A DNA stretch of 64,000 bases from an uncultured Alphaproteobacteria bacterium (GTDB lineage: Bacteria > Pseudomonadota > Alphaproteobacteria > RF32 > CAG-239). This document shows, piece after piece, positions 51,191-59,834 of the stretch; positions within the stretch are counted from its first letter, which is position 1, and the number at the start of each line of letters is the position of its first letter. The position numbers and the translations under genes were made by a program. Below the pieces are notes generated by a model. It did not search any database. It saw only the letters and a program-made list of their open reading frames with translations, and was not told the origin of the DNA. Location of the stretch: positions 1-64,000 of the forward strand of contig CAKQNT010000004.1 in NCBI GenBank assembly GCA_934255405.1. The letters run 5' to 3'.

Positions 51191-51709
51191 ATGCAAAATC
51201 TTTTTTCATTTCCGTTGGCAATTGAAGATATGGGCACCGGCACCAAAACCTATCATCTGAAAGCCAACACCAAGCAACTCCCCTATATTGCCGAGATTTT
51301 GAAAGTTGACGGCATTGTGGAATTTAGCGCAGAGATAGCGGTGACTTTTAGCCGCAAAGCGCATCGTGTAGATGTCAGCGGCTTTGTAAATGCAGATGTT
51401 GAACAAACCAGCGTTATCTCTTTGGAAAAATTTATAAAACACTACAATCCGGAGTTTGCAATATTTTTTGACACCGAGCTGACCGAAAAACAACTCCACG
51501 ATATGGAGTTTGAAGTCGATGACGATGTTCCCGACGTGGTGAAAAACGGGCAAATCGACTTGGCGGCAATCGCAATGGAGCAACTGGCGCTGGCATTGGA
51601 TGATTTTCCACGCCGCGAAGGCGAAGTTTTTGAGTTTAAATCTGAGTTTGATGAAGAAACAACCGCCAAGCAAAACCCTTTTGCCGCACTGGCAGCGCTT
51701 AAGAAATGA
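51191..51709 (+). CDS. YceD/DUF177-family protein
   Basis: A 172-residue acidic protein of the family that precedes rpmF and plsX in most bacteria; YceD homologues have been linked to 23S rRNA accumulation. The conserved core is weak by eye (EEDVPD-like DDDVPDVVKNGQIDLAAIAMEQLALALDDFPRR, in parts), ending NPFAALAALKK, which is typical of the family C-terminus. Confidence 0.88.
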   Translation: MQNLFSFPLAIEDMGTGTKTYHLKANTKQLPYIAEILKVDGIVEFSAEIAVTFSRKAHRVDVSGFVNADVEQTSVISLEKFIKHYNPEFAIFFDTELTEKQLHDMEFEVDDDVPDVVKNGQIDLAAIAMEQLALALDDFPRREGEVFEFKSEFDEETTAKQNPFAALAALKK

Positions 51710-51868
51710 GGATTTTACCAAAAAACACTTGCCAAACAGCAAAATATTGAGTAAACATAGCTCAGAATTTCGCAATAATAACACTTTATTTAGTTGATTT
51801 TAAAAACCGAATAGGTTATTAATGTCGATTGAATTTGTAAAACAACATTAATTTTAGAGTATAAGAAA

Positions 51869-52063
51869 ATGGCTACACCTAAAAAGAAAACTTCTAAATC
51901 TCGTCGCGATATGCGCCGCTCTCATGATGCTCTGACCTCCAATGCTTATATGGAGTGCCCGAACTGCGGTGAGCTCAAAAAGCCCCACAATGTATGCCCT
52001 TCATGCGGTCAGTATGATGGTCGTGAAGTTGTGGCTGCTAAAAAAGCCGCTGACGCTGAATAA
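51869..52063 (+). CDS. rpmF: Ribosomal protein bL32
   Basis: 64 residues: MATPKKKTSKSRRDMRRSHD start and two CxxC pairs (CPNC, CPSC) for zinc, the C+ form of bL32. It stands between yceD and plsX as is usual. Confidence 0.96.
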   Translation: MATPKKKTSKSRRDMRRSHDALTSNAYMECPNCGELKKPHNVCPSCGQYDGREVVAAKKAADAE

Positions 52064-52110
52064 TTTTTTAAGCAACATACCTCGGGACTTGATTTCTGAG
52101 GAATATTCGA

Positions 52111-53175
52111 ATGGAGCAGGTTTTGTCTACTAATAATCTGGTCATATCAATCGATGCTATGGGGGGAGATAATTCCCCCCGAATCGTGATAGAAGGTCTG
52201 GCTATCGCCGCAAAGAAGAATCCTGATATCCGCTTTCTTCTGTTTGGAGATGATGCCAAAATCACCCCTATTCTCAATCAGTATCCCGAGCTGAAAAAAG
52301 TTTGCGATATTCGCCACACACAAGAAATGGTGCACAACGAGGATAAACCATCGTCGGTTATCCGCAATCGCGCTACCAGTATGTATATGGCGATTGACGC
52401 CGTGCGCAACGGTGAGGCTCAGGCGGTTGTTTCCGCCGGCAATACCGGCGCTTTGATGGCAATCTCAAAGTTGGTACTCAAAACCATCACCAAAATCCAT
52501 CGTCCGGCGATTGTCAGCATTATGCCGCATCGCAATGGTAAGTATGTGATGCTTGATTTGGGCGCAAACACCGAATGCAACGCTATCAATTTGGCAGAAT
52601 TTGCCCTGATGGGCGATATTTTGGCTCGTCACGCGCTAGGCATTGAAAAACCAAGGGTTGCGTTGCTCAATATCGGCGCCGAAGAAATGAAAGGCAAAGA
52701 AGAAATTCGTCAGGCCGCTCATATGATTAAGAACGCCAAGATGAACATTGACTTCCGTGGTTATATCGAGCCACACGAGATTCCTAACGGAGTTGCAGAT
52801 GTGATTGTGGCAGACGGCTTTACCGGCAACATTGCTCTGAAGTCTATTGAAGGCACCGCGCGTTTGGTAGTTCGGATGCTCAAAGACGCAATTAAAGGCT
52901 CTTTTTTGGCAAAACTCGGATTACCTTTTATGCTGGGTGTTGCTCTCAAAGTTAAGAAAACCATGGATCCGCGTTTATATAACGGAGCTATGTTTGTTGG
53001 GCTGAACGGCTTGTCTGTCAAGAGCCATGGCGGAACCGACGCTATCGGTTTCTCGGTAGCCGTTAGCAATGCTGCCAATCTGGTGCGCCAAAACTTTGTA
53101 GCAACTATCCGCGAAGAAGTTGAAAAGATTGACCTTGATGAATTGTCGCAGGAAGCCATTTATGAAGTTTATTAG
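52111..53175 (+). CDS. plsX: Phosphate acyltransferase PlsX
   Basis: A 354-residue enzyme that turns acyl-ACP into acyl-phosphate at the start of phospholipid synthesis. Motifs: IDAMGGDNSPR, SAGNTGALM, LDLGANTECN and DGFTGNIALKS. GAGGAA precedes the ATG. Its end overlaps the fabH start by 14 bases. Confidence 0.96.
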   Translation: MEQVLSTNNLVISIDAMGGDNSPRIVIEGLAIAAKKNPDIRFLLFGDDAKITPILNQYPELKKVCDIRHTQEMVHNEDKPSSVIRNRATSMYMAIDAVRNGEAQAVVSAGNTGALMAISKLVLKTITKIHRPAIVSIMPHRNGKYVMLDLGANTECNAINLAEFALMGDILARHALGIEKPRVALLNIGAEEMKGKEEIRQAAHMIKNAKMNIDFRGYIEPHEIPNGVADVIVADGFTGNIALKSIEGTARLVVRMLKDAIKGSFLAKLGLPFMLGVALKVKKTMDPRLYNGAMFVGLNGLSVKSHGGTDAIGFSVAVSNAANLVRQNFVATIREEVEKIDLDELSQEAIYEVY

Positions 53176-54139
53176 ATCTGAGATTATCGGTTGCGGGCAT
53201 TATGCTCCGGCCAAAAACCTGACCAACGATGATATGGCCAAAATCGTTGAAACCAGTGATGAGTGGATTTCTACTCGTACGGGAATTAAGGCTCGCCGCA
53301 TTGTTGAAGATGAGGTGACCTCTGATTTGGCAAGCGAAGCCGCGCAAATGGCTATCAAAAATTCCGGTTTATCGGCTGCGGATATTGAGCTGATTGTGCT
53401 GGCAACCATCACTCCTGATGTTACAACTCCTTCAACCGCAATAAAAGTCGGCAAAAGAATCGGCGTGAATTCCGGTACTCCGGCTTTTGATATTTCTGCC
53501 GCCTGCTCCGGATTTATTTATGCTTTGACAATGGCTGACAATATGATTCGCCTTGGACAAGTTAAGACCGCTTTGGTTATTGGTGCCGAATCGCTTTCAA
53601 AAATCACCGACTGGACAGACCGCAACACCTGCGTGTTGTTTGGCGACGGCGCCGGTGCGGTTGTGCTTAGAGCTTGCGAAGGCAACGGCAACAGCGCTGA
53701 TGTCGGAGTATTATCAACATCTATTTATGCCGACGGCACGCATTTTGACAACCTGAAAACAACCGGCGGCGTCGCTACTACGCAAACAGCCGGAACTCTG
53801 ACTATGGATGGCAAAGAGGTGTTTAAGTATGCGATTAACGCCCTCGCCCAAGGCGCAGAAAACTCTATGGCTAAGGCCGAAATTTCGGTTGACGAGATTG
53901 ATTGGCTGTTGCCGCACCAAGCCAATATCCGAATTATTGACGGCGTCGGGAAAAAACTGAATCTGCCGGATAGCAAAGTTATTGTCAATATTGCCGGACA
54001 TGGTAACACTTCTGCCGCATCTATTCCGTTGGCATTGTCGGAAAAAGTCAATGATGGAACCATCAAAAAAGGTGATGTTATTGTCATGACTGCCATGGGT
54101 GCAGGTTTCACTTGGGGCGGAGCTGTTGTAAGACTGTAA
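53162..54139 (+). CDS. fabH: Beta-ketoacyl-ACP synthase III
   Basis: 325 residues, starting fatty acid synthesis by joining acetyl-CoA and malonyl-ACP. The catalytic triad is Cys115 (DISAACSGFIYAL), His in LLPHQANIRI and Asn in AGHGNTSAASIP. The ATG at 53162 lies inside the plsX 3' end, and an upstream in-frame ATG would add 14 unlike residues. Confidence 0.96.
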   Translation: MKFIRSEIIGCGHYAPAKNLTNDDMAKIVETSDEWISTRTGIKARRIVEDEVTSDLASEAAQMAIKNSGLSAADIELIVLATITPDVTTPSTAIKVGKRIGVNSGTPAFDISAACSGFIYALTMADNMIRLGQVKTALVIGAESLSKITDWTDRNTCVLFGDGAGAVVLRACEGNGNSADVGVLSTSIYADGTHFDNLKTTGGVATTQTAGTLTMDGKEVFKYAINALAQGAENSMAKAEISVDEIDWLLPHQANIRIIDGVGKKLNLPDSKVIVNIAGHGNTSAASIPLALSEKVNDGTIKKGDVIVMTAMGAGFTWGGAVVRL

Positions 54140-54231
54140 AAAAACTGTGGATTAGCTATTGCCATAGCGGATATTATGGTATATCTATTCTAGCAAAATT
54201 AAATGATATTAAATACTTAATGAGGATTGAA

Positions 54232-54516
54232 ATGAAAACTATTACCCGTGCTGATGTTGCTGAGACTATTTATGAAGAAATCGGTTTGTCTCGCAAAGAT
54301 TCCAATGATATTTTGGATATGATTTTAGATGAAATCGTAAAAGAACTCAGTGCCGGAAATGATGTTAAACTTTCCTCTTTCGGCACATTTTCTTTGCGTG
54401 ATAAAAAAGAGCGCTCCGGCCGCAACCCCAAAACCGGTGTTGAGGCAGTTATCAGCCCGCGCCGCGTAATTTCGTTCAAGCCATCACAAACGATGCGCAA
54501 ACAAATCAACGCCTAG
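54232..54516 (+). CDS. ihfA: Integration host factor alpha subunit
   Basis: 94 residues of the HU/IHF family: TRADVAETIYEEIGLSRKDS, GNDVKLSSFGTFSLRDKKERSGRNPKTG (in parts) and the DNA-intercalating Pro loop within NPKTG...ISPRRVISFKPSQTMRKQIN. IHF bends DNA in promoters and recombination sites. The start at 54232 has GAGG nine bases upstream. Confidence 0.93.
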   Translation: MKTITRADVAETIYEEIGLSRKDSNDILDMILDEIVKELSAGNDVKLSSFGTFSLRDKKERSGRNPKTGVEAVISPRRVISFKPSQTMRKQINA

Positions 54517-54534
54517 TTGCAAAGGTAGCGGCTT

Positions 54535-54939
54535 ATGGTCATAAACAAAAGCAAATCAGCTTTTCGGACTATCGCCGAAGTCGCCGATGAAATCGGGGTG
54601 GCTACCCATGTGTTGCGCTTTTGGGAAACTAAGTTTCCACAAATTAAGCCAATGAAACGCAGCGGAGGCCGCCGTTATTATCGCCCTGATGATGTCGAGG
54701 TGGTAAAAACCATCAAGTATTATTTGTATGATCAGCGCTACACTATTGAAGGCGTGCAAAAACTGTTTAAGGAAAAAGGGCTAAAAGTTTTGGTCGGAGA
54801 AGAAATCCAAAAAGATTTCTTTGAGGCTCCGGCGGATAATCTTGACGCCGGAAGCCATGAACTTTTGGCTTCGCTGCGGCAACAGTTGACGACAATAAAA
54901 AAAGAACTGGCAAACGCGCTGAAAAAGTCACAAAAATAA
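54535..54939 (+). CDS. MerR-family regulator
   Basis: 134 residues with an N-terminal MerR helix-turn-helix and wing (FRTIAEVADEIGVATHVLRFWETKFPQIKPMKRSGGRRYYRPDDVEVV, shown here for position: residues 10-57), then a coiled segment. No metal-binding Cys is seen. It is the usual partner downstream of ihfA in alphaproteobacteria. A terminator follows. Confidence 0.9.
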   Translation: MVINKSKSAFRTIAEVADEIGVATHVLRFWETKFPQIKPMKRSGGRRYYRPDDVEVVKTIKYYLYDQRYTIEGVQKLFKEKGLKVLVGEEIQKDFFEAPADNLDAGSHELLASLRQQLTTIKKELANALKKSQK

Positions 54940-54943
54940 AAAA

Positions 54944-54976
54944 AAATCTCCGAATAAACTTCGGAGATTTAATTTT
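54944..54976 (+). terminator. Bidirectional terminator after the merR-type gene
   Basis: AAATCTCCGAA-TAAAC-TTCGGAGATTT (54944-54954, 54960-54970), A/T-rich on both sides. Confidence 0.93.
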
Positions 54977-54998
54977 AGAACTTCAGATATTCCGGAAG

Positions 54999-55601
54999 TT
55001 AGTGTTCTTTCATAAGCGCGGTCCAGAACAGCCAAAACTCAATGCGCCACCTGCATTTGTCGCCCCAGTTTTCCGGTTGAGGATTAGATTTCTGCCAATC
55101 CTTGATTTTGCTGATCAGCAGCCAAAACGGATACTGCGGAAATTGTCTGGAAACCATTCTCTTCAGAGACGAAACCGGCACATCGAAGAAATCTTTGCGG
55201 CATTCGGCAGTCACCTTGTGATATGGGTACTCCGGCAGAAAGTTGATATCAGCCATAAGAACCATATAGAAGATGAAAGCTCGACGCAACGGGAGAGGAT
55301 AAGCATTGTAGAGCTTATGAGAAATTGTTAGCTCGGCTATTTTTATTTGAATCGCCTCCGCATTACAGTACCAGTTGGCATGAGCGTCATGCAACCACTG
55401 TCTAAACTCATCAATCGTCACCGTCAGCTCCGGAAGACAACGCGTCACATACGTGTAAACAGGTGTCCCCTCAGGAAACAAATCAGGCACGATGTTATCT
55501 TGTTTGAAATTTCCGCTTACTGTTTCTTCTCGCGTAATCTTAACTACATTACCTGCCTCAAGCAAAAGCTTTGAAATCGGCACAAAAACTTTTTTAGCCA
55601 T
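54999..55601 (-). CDS. Hypothetical protein, 200 residues
   Basis: No family recognised. It is cytoplasmic by sequence, rich in Trp, Tyr and Phe (WLHDAHANWYCNAEAI, RWRIEFWLFWTALMKEH). It has no signal peptide and shows no catalytic motif. Its 5' side borders the tRNA-derived repeats, and it converges with the merR-type gene. Confidence 0.65.
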   Translation of the reverse strand: MAKKVFVPISKLLLEAGNVVKITREETVSGNFKQDNIVPDLFPEGTPVYTYVTRCLPELTVTIDEFRQWLHDAHANWYCNAEAIQIKIAELTISHKLYNAYPLPLRRAFIFYMVLMADINFLPEYPYHKVTAECRKDFFDVPVSSLKRMVSRQFPQYPFWLLISKIKDWQKSNPQPENWGDKCRWRIEFWLFWTALMKEH

Positions 55602-55729
55602 AATTATATAAAATTTATAAGTTAATTGTGTCCATAATAACTTTTTTTGTCAAGAAAGCAAGTGCTATATTAAAATTTATAAAAAAGCTGTTGCATAAAA
55701 AATTTATTGTGATAAAACTTGCTTGTTTT

Positions 55730-56187
55730 CGGGACGAAAGTTCAGCCAGAAAAGATACTGTTAAGGAGCAAACAAGCGACAGCGAAGTTAGCGAGCGTTA
55801 CAGTTTCTTTGACCGAAGCGAAGTTAGTTTTGCGATTGACGCAAAACTTTATGTAGCAAGACAAGATGTCGTTATCCATCTTGCACCTTGTGAATTATTG
55901 TGATAAATGAAACATATTCGGGACGAAAGTTCCGTCTGTCCGAACGTCGGCTGCGAGCCGCGCTTGCATGGGGCAGAGATTATAAAAAGTCTCCGGTGGT
56001 GAGTTTTTATAACTTCTGAAAAGATACTGTTAAGGAGCAAACGAGCGACAGCGAAGTGAGCGAATGTTACAGTTTCTTTGACCGAAGCGAAGTTAGTTTT
56101 GCGATTGACGCAAAACTTTACGTAGCAAGACGAGATGTCGTTATCCATCTTGCACCTTGTGAATTATTGTGATAAATGAAACACATT
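55730..56187 (+). repeat. tRNA-Pro(GGG)-derived repeat array upstream of the gene
   Basis: A 171-base body occurs twice (55748-55918 and 56017-56187, offset 269). Each body is followed by the start of tRNA-Pro(GGG), CGGGACG: a broken copy at 55919-55973 (CGGGACGAAAGTTC, then 28 foreign bases, then CGCTTGCATGGGG) and the intact gene at 56188. A further 5' fragment, CGGGACGAAAGTTCAGCC, stands before body 1 (55730-55747). Each body carries AGTTTTGCG-ATTGA-CGCAAAACT (55826-55848 in copy 1) and a foldback CAAGATG / CATCTTG (55862-55868, 55877-55883) whose sequence copies the tRNA's own anticodon-arm region. Confidence 0.85.
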
Positions 56188-56264
56188 CGGGACGTAGTTC
56201 AGCCTGGTAGAGCGCTTGCATGGGGTGCAAGATGTCGGAGGTTCGAATCCTCTCGTCCCGACCA
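56188..56264 (+). tRNA. tRNA-Pro(GGG)
   Basis: Acceptor CGGGACG/CGTCCCG, anticodon stem CTTGC/GCAAG with loop ATGGGGT (GGG; A32-U38 pair, as known for this isoacceptor), T-arm CGGAGGTTCGAATCCTCT, A discriminator and encoded CCA (56262-56264). Confidence 0.97.
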
Positions 56265-56303
56265 TAAAATATCGCAAAATCAATAACTTGCGATTACAAA
56301 TTA

Positions 56304-56343
56304 AGAAAACCTTTTGGCACACCTAAGAGGTTTTCTTTTTTTA
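56304..56343 (+). terminator. Terminator of tRNA-Pro(GGG)
   Basis: AGAAAACCT / AGGTTTTCT (56304-56312, 56328-56336) then a T run. Confidence 0.88.
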
Positions 56344-56403
56344 TTCGCTCTCTGCTATTTTAATCAATAATATCGCTAAATCAATATCATACGTCAATAA
56401 ATC

Positions 56404-56514
56404 GTGCCATTTTTAGTAAGGGGCGATGGCAAAAATTGGCACAATTTAGGCTCACTTTTTAAATTGATGCTCAAATGTGCCATAAATTTCCTCGTTCTCC
56501 TTAAATTGTGCCAA
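56404..56514. repeat. Four GTGCCA/TGGCAC motifs
   Basis: GTGCCA at 56404, TTGGCAC at 56436-56442, GTGCCA at 56477 and TTGTGCCAA at 56506-56514, each in an AATT-rich frame. The second and fourth are close inverted copies (AAATTGGCACAATTT and AAATTGTGCCAAATT). Possible operator cluster; no adjacent gene shows what it would control. Confidence 0.4.
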
Positions 56515-56777
56515 ATTAAATTTTACAAAATCAAGCAGATGGCGAATCACCAAAAATTCTAAAATTAATTTTTACTTTTTTATTTAAATTGGGTATTTTG
56601 TGTTTAGAAGATATGGGAAAGGTTCCTAAACTAAACAGTAAATTTGATTGATATGTTTCACAAACATTAAAATCGTGAATAAAAATTTCTCAACATTCAA
56701 GAGAAAGCAATAGGCAGGCTCATTGGTTTGCTTATATAACAAAATTTTATTTAAAATGAGGTTTAGAAGCATGAATA

Positions 56778-56975
56778 ATGCATACACTAACAGTCCATAC
56801 GATACAACCTCTAAACGATACTACTGATACATTTATGTATGATGAGGAAGAAATAACCAAAACACTATGGAAATGCGTTCAAAACAGTGGCTCTGCTTAT
56901 GTTGAATCTATTACTGATAAAAAATGGTTTTATTATCTAACCAAAGAACGCGGATTTGAAAATAGGTTATCCTAA
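56778..56975 (+). CDS. Doubtful small ORF, 65 residues
   Basis: An isolated open frame with protein-like composition in its second half (MYDEEEITKTLWKCVQNSGS, ITDKKWFYYLTKERG) but no ribosome site and no recognised family. It could be a remnant of a larger gene. The surrounding 56345-57245 holds nothing else convincing. Confidence 0.25.
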   Translation: MHTLTVHTIQPLNDTTDTFMYDEEEITKTLWKCVQNSGSAYVESITDKKWFYYLTKERGFENRLS

Positions 56976-57245
56976 CTTAATTATTACACCTATGGTTTTA
57001 TATTGGATATGTTTGTATATCAACCATCTTATGTTTGTCGTGAGCGGAAAATGTTGCCAGTGAGTTCTTAAAAAAGATTATGTTAGGATTATCCCTTATA
57101 ACCTCTGGATATCAGACTTTTTGTTTGTTTTATAAATAATTTATTTTATAATGCTCGTATGGGGTTTGAGGCGGCTTGTTCACATGAGCAATATTCTTAA
57201 ACCGCTAGTGAGATATGATTAACAATTGGCATAAGAAGATTTGAG

Positions 57246-57932
57246 ATGGACGGTATTGAGTATATAAAACGAGCGGTTGCAGAATTGCTGGGTGATGGCT
57301 TTGGCGGACATGATGCCAAACATGTTTTTCGTGTTTATAATACCGCTATGGCATTTTGTGATGAAATTACAGAAGCAAATCGAGATTTGGTTGCCGCAGC
57401 AGCTTTGTTACATGACTGTGATGATTATAAATTGTTTGGTGAGGAATCGGCACGATTATTAACCAATACCAGACGTATATTAAAAGGCTCCGGCTTTAGT
57501 GATGATTTTATCGCAAAATGTATTGCCATTGTAAAAACTATCGGTTACAGCAAACGTTTGAGCGGGGTTGTGCCCGATTGTATTGAAGGTAAAATTGTTT
57601 CAGATGCTGATATGGCTGACGCATCAGGGATTATCGGTATTATTCGGTGTATTGAATACAGGGCTTATCGTTCTGAACATGGTGAACCATTTTTTGACCC
57701 TGATTATTTACCGATAGAAATGGATGCGGAAAAATATAAACAGATAAAGTGCTGTCCGGTTGTTAACCATTTTTTTGATAAATTGCTGCACTTGCGCGAT
57801 ATGGCATTAACAGAACCCGGACGCCGGTTTATAGCAAAAAGGCACAATACCCTTGTTAATTTTTTGAAGACCTACTTTGATGAGGTTGATGCCCCTAAAA
57901 TTTGGAAAGACTTGTTAGCGCAATATAACTAA
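57246..57932 (+). CDS. HD-domain phosphohydrolase
   Basis: A 228-residue metal-dependent hydrolase of the YpgQ/YedJ style. HD-superfamily ligands are visible: H in GHDAKHVFRV (residues 23-32), HD in LLHDCDDYKLFG (about 56-67) and D in SDADMADASG. Substrates in this group are nucleotides or other phosphate esters; which one cannot be told. It is a single gene without a clear ribosome site. Confidence 0.85.
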   Translation: MDGIEYIKRAVAELLGDGFGGHDAKHVFRVYNTAMAFCDEITEANRDLVAAAALLHDCDDYKLFGEESARLLTNTRRILKGSGFSDDFIAKCIAIVKTIGYSKRLSGVVPDCIEGKIVSDADMADASGIIGIIRCIEYRAYRSEHGEPFFDPDYLPIEMDAEKYKQIKCCPVVNHFFDKLLHLRDMALTEPGRRFIAKRHNTLVNFLKTYFDEVDAPKIWKDLLAQYN

Positions 57933-58180
57933 AGAACTTTAAGCGGCCTCGTGCTTACACCATATCCACCATATAGTTTTTTTATTGCTGCCTATTTTTA
58001 ACAATCAGCCGTCTTTATTTCATTTGACTGTATTTTTGATTAGTGTTAGCCAAAGATTATTTGTTTTTCTAAATTTTTATTTTTTACTTCGGACTTGCAC
58101 TGTGCGGCATATTTAGCATCCGTTTCATCACCATATAAATGAACCTGCCATTGCGGCGGGGTTTTGTTGTATTCGGATTT
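57933..58180. other. Gene-free AT-rich stretch
   Basis: No gene seen. A minus-strand frame (58046-58249) runs out of the tRNA-like remnant at 58181 and is not supported by a ribosome site. Confidence 0.5.
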
Positions 58181-58233
58181 GGGAAGCAGGATTTGAACCT
58201 CCGACAAAGGAGGTTCGACTACCAGCGAAAGCG
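58181..58233. repeat. Truncated tRNA-derived foldback element
   Basis: GCAGGATTTGAACCTCCGAC followed by AAAGGAGGTTCGACTACCAG and CGAAAGCG. The foldback is GAACCTCC / GGAGGTTC (58195-58202, 58209-58216). The first 15 insert bases (CTACCAGCGAAAGCG) are identical to those of the tRNA-Arg element, then the match stops. No complete tRNA lies beside it, so it is a stray or decayed copy. Confidence 0.8.
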
Positions 58234-58361
58234 TTTTATTATTATCCATGGTGAGTTTTTTTATTTTACAACTATACAGTGTAAATTTTCTTGATTTGTT
58301 TATCTTTCAAATATATACTACTTGAAAATTTGAGTGAATTTTTTAAGCAAGGTCATAAATA

Positions 58362-58889
58362 ATGTCTGAAGAAATATATATTTTGGATGAAAATGGCAAT
58401 TTTTGCGGGTTAAAGGATCGGCAAGAAGTCCACAAAAAAGGATTATTGCATTCTGCTGTTCAGTGCTGGGTTATGAATCCCACCGGACAAGTTCTTATTC
58501 AACGACGCGCAGCAACAAAAGACAAAAGTGCCGGCAAATGGGATGTTTCTTTTGGCGGACATTGTGTCAAAACAGATTGTGATAACAATATTTTAATTGC
58601 AAATGTTATCAAAGAGGGTAAGGAAGAATTGGGGTTGGATATTCTGCCTCAAGAGATAATCAAATTAGGTGAAGTGCGTTACACCTCTCAAGAAAATAAA
58701 AATAAGGAAATTTTAGGAATATTTTTACTTCAAGTAAATAATGAGCAAAAATTTACTTTTAATGATGGCGAGGTTTCAGAGGTGATGTGGATTAGTCCAG
58801 ATATTTTACATAACAATATTATCCAAAAACCTAACGAATATGCTAACAGATTAGGTGCTTTGACCTTATTGAATTTTTATGGAATGTAA
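58362..58889 (+). CDS. NUDIX hydrolase
   Basis: A 175-residue protein with a slightly degenerate Nudix box, GGHCVKTDCDNN...KEGKEELGLDI (about 65-95). The usual RE.xEExGU reads KEGKEELGL and the leading Glu is Asp, so activity may be altered. LLHSAVQCWVMNPTGQVLIQRR and a late WISPDIL are in the style of IPP-isomerase-like Nudix enzymes. The next, frame-broken gene begins one base after the stop, so they were probably co-expressed. Confidence 0.85.
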   Translation: MSEEIYILDENGNFCGLKDRQEVHKKGLLHSAVQCWVMNPTGQVLIQRRAATKDKSAGKWDVSFGGHCVKTDCDNNILIANVIKEGKEELGLDILPQEIIKLGEVRYTSQENKNKEILGIFLLQVNNEQKFTFNDGEVSEVMWISPDILHNNIIQKPNEYANRLGALTLLNFYGM

Positions 58890-58890
58890 T

Positions 58891-59123
58891 ATGCAGGTAA
58901 TTTCTTTGACTAAGGGCAAAATTCGTCACACCAGAATCAATGGTCGAGAAATTATTATAAAAAAGTCTGCTTTTGAAGAGATAAAAAAATAGAAGAAGCA
59001 AGAATTATTTTAAAAGGTCGTACTATTTTGCTTGGTGGAAAAAATTTTACTTTTCATGTTCCCAAAATATATGATTATAAAAACAAAGAAATCTATATGG
59101 AATTTTTAAATGGTAATAAATAA
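58891..59123 (+). pseudogene. Small gene split by a -1 frameshift at seven A
   Basis: The first frame (58891-58992) gives 33 residues and stops at TAG just after A7 (58983-58989). Reading on in the -1 frame from this A7 gives a further 45 residues (KIEEARIILKGRTILLGGKN...YMEFLNGNK) to TAA at 59121-59123. The joined product would be about 77 residues of unknown family. The site has the form A AAA AAA, a classic slippery heptamer, so it is either a true frameshift mutation or programmed slippage. Confidence 0.6.
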
Positions 59124-59270
59124 GTGTCGTTTTTAAATGTCTTTTTATATTTTCACTATCCTAAAAGCTGTATTATTGCTATGATATAACAATAAAGCAA
59201 AAGGCAAGAAAAAGTCTTGTCTCAACCACCGAATAATTACCATCCTCAGCCATTCTGTTCGGATAAAAGA

Positions 59271-59300
59271 AAACCCTTGAAACAAAATGTTTCAAGGGAA
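59271..59300 (-). terminator. Terminator of the small membrane protein gene
   Basis: Perfect 11-pair hairpin CCCTTGAAACA-AAA-TGTTTCAAGGG (59274-59284, 59288-59298). T-rich on the minus strand. Confidence 0.8.
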
Positions 59301-59380
59301 AGAGCAACTCTTTTTTATCACGTACATTTAATTGATAATTTAGTTAATTAACTCAGCAGCCTTTTTACAGGAAATTCTCA

Positions 59381-59614
59381 TTAGAGGCGGCCGCGTTCCT
59401 GAAACTCAGTAGGTGAACGAATTTGCACAGGGAAGGTACTCCTGTTTGGCACATCGGCTACAAATTTTATTGCTCCCCAGATTGAGCAATAAATTGTTGG
59501 CAGACATACACAACCTATCGACTCACACAAACCTCGCATTTGCCTTAGTATCAAAATATCGTAGATAATGATAGCAATAAGGAAAAGCAAGATTATTAAC
59601 ACATAATTTTCCAT
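59381..59614 (-). CDS. Small membrane protein, 77 residues
   Basis: One strong N-terminal membrane helix (MENYVLIILLFLIAIIIYDI) followed by a Cys-containing amphipathic part (GLCESIGCVCLPTIYCSIWG) and a polar tail. No family recognised and no clear ribosome site, but a perfect terminator lies downstream on the same strand. Confidence 0.5.
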   Translation of the reverse strand: MENYVLIILLFLIAIIIYDILILRQMRGLCESIGCVCLPTIYCSIWGAIKFVADVPNRSTFPVQIRSPTEFQERGRL

Positions 59615-59782
59615 ACTAATAAATTTTAGATGTAGAATTTACTAGTTAACAGCTGCATTGTCAAGAATAAATTTATTTTGCCCTAACCTATAGATTGCGA
59701 GTTTTTGGGGATTTGGGAAATTAAAATAAATTATCATAAAAACATTTATGGCAAAGAATTGCAATAAGGAAAATTCAGCAAC

Positions 59783-59819
59783 AAAAAACCATTGTTAACG
59801 TTTAAGTTAGCAATGGTTT
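59783..59819 (-). terminator. Terminator of the 67-residue gene
   Basis: AAACCATTG / CAATGGTTT (59786-59794, 59811-59819) with an inner TTAAC/GTTAG stem, six T on the minus strand. Confidence 0.8.
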
Positions 59820-59834
59820 CTAAGTGGCAGATAT

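Noticed and set aside
55628..55903. 91-codon frame across the tRNA-Pro(GGG) repeats
   Set aside because: It reads through the 171-base repeat body, which also recurs without an intact frame; no gene evidence.
58046..58249. 67-codon minus-strand frame
   Set aside because: Its first third is the reverse of the tRNA-like remnant at 58181-58233. The rest has no recognised family or ribosome site. A decayed gene cannot be excluded.
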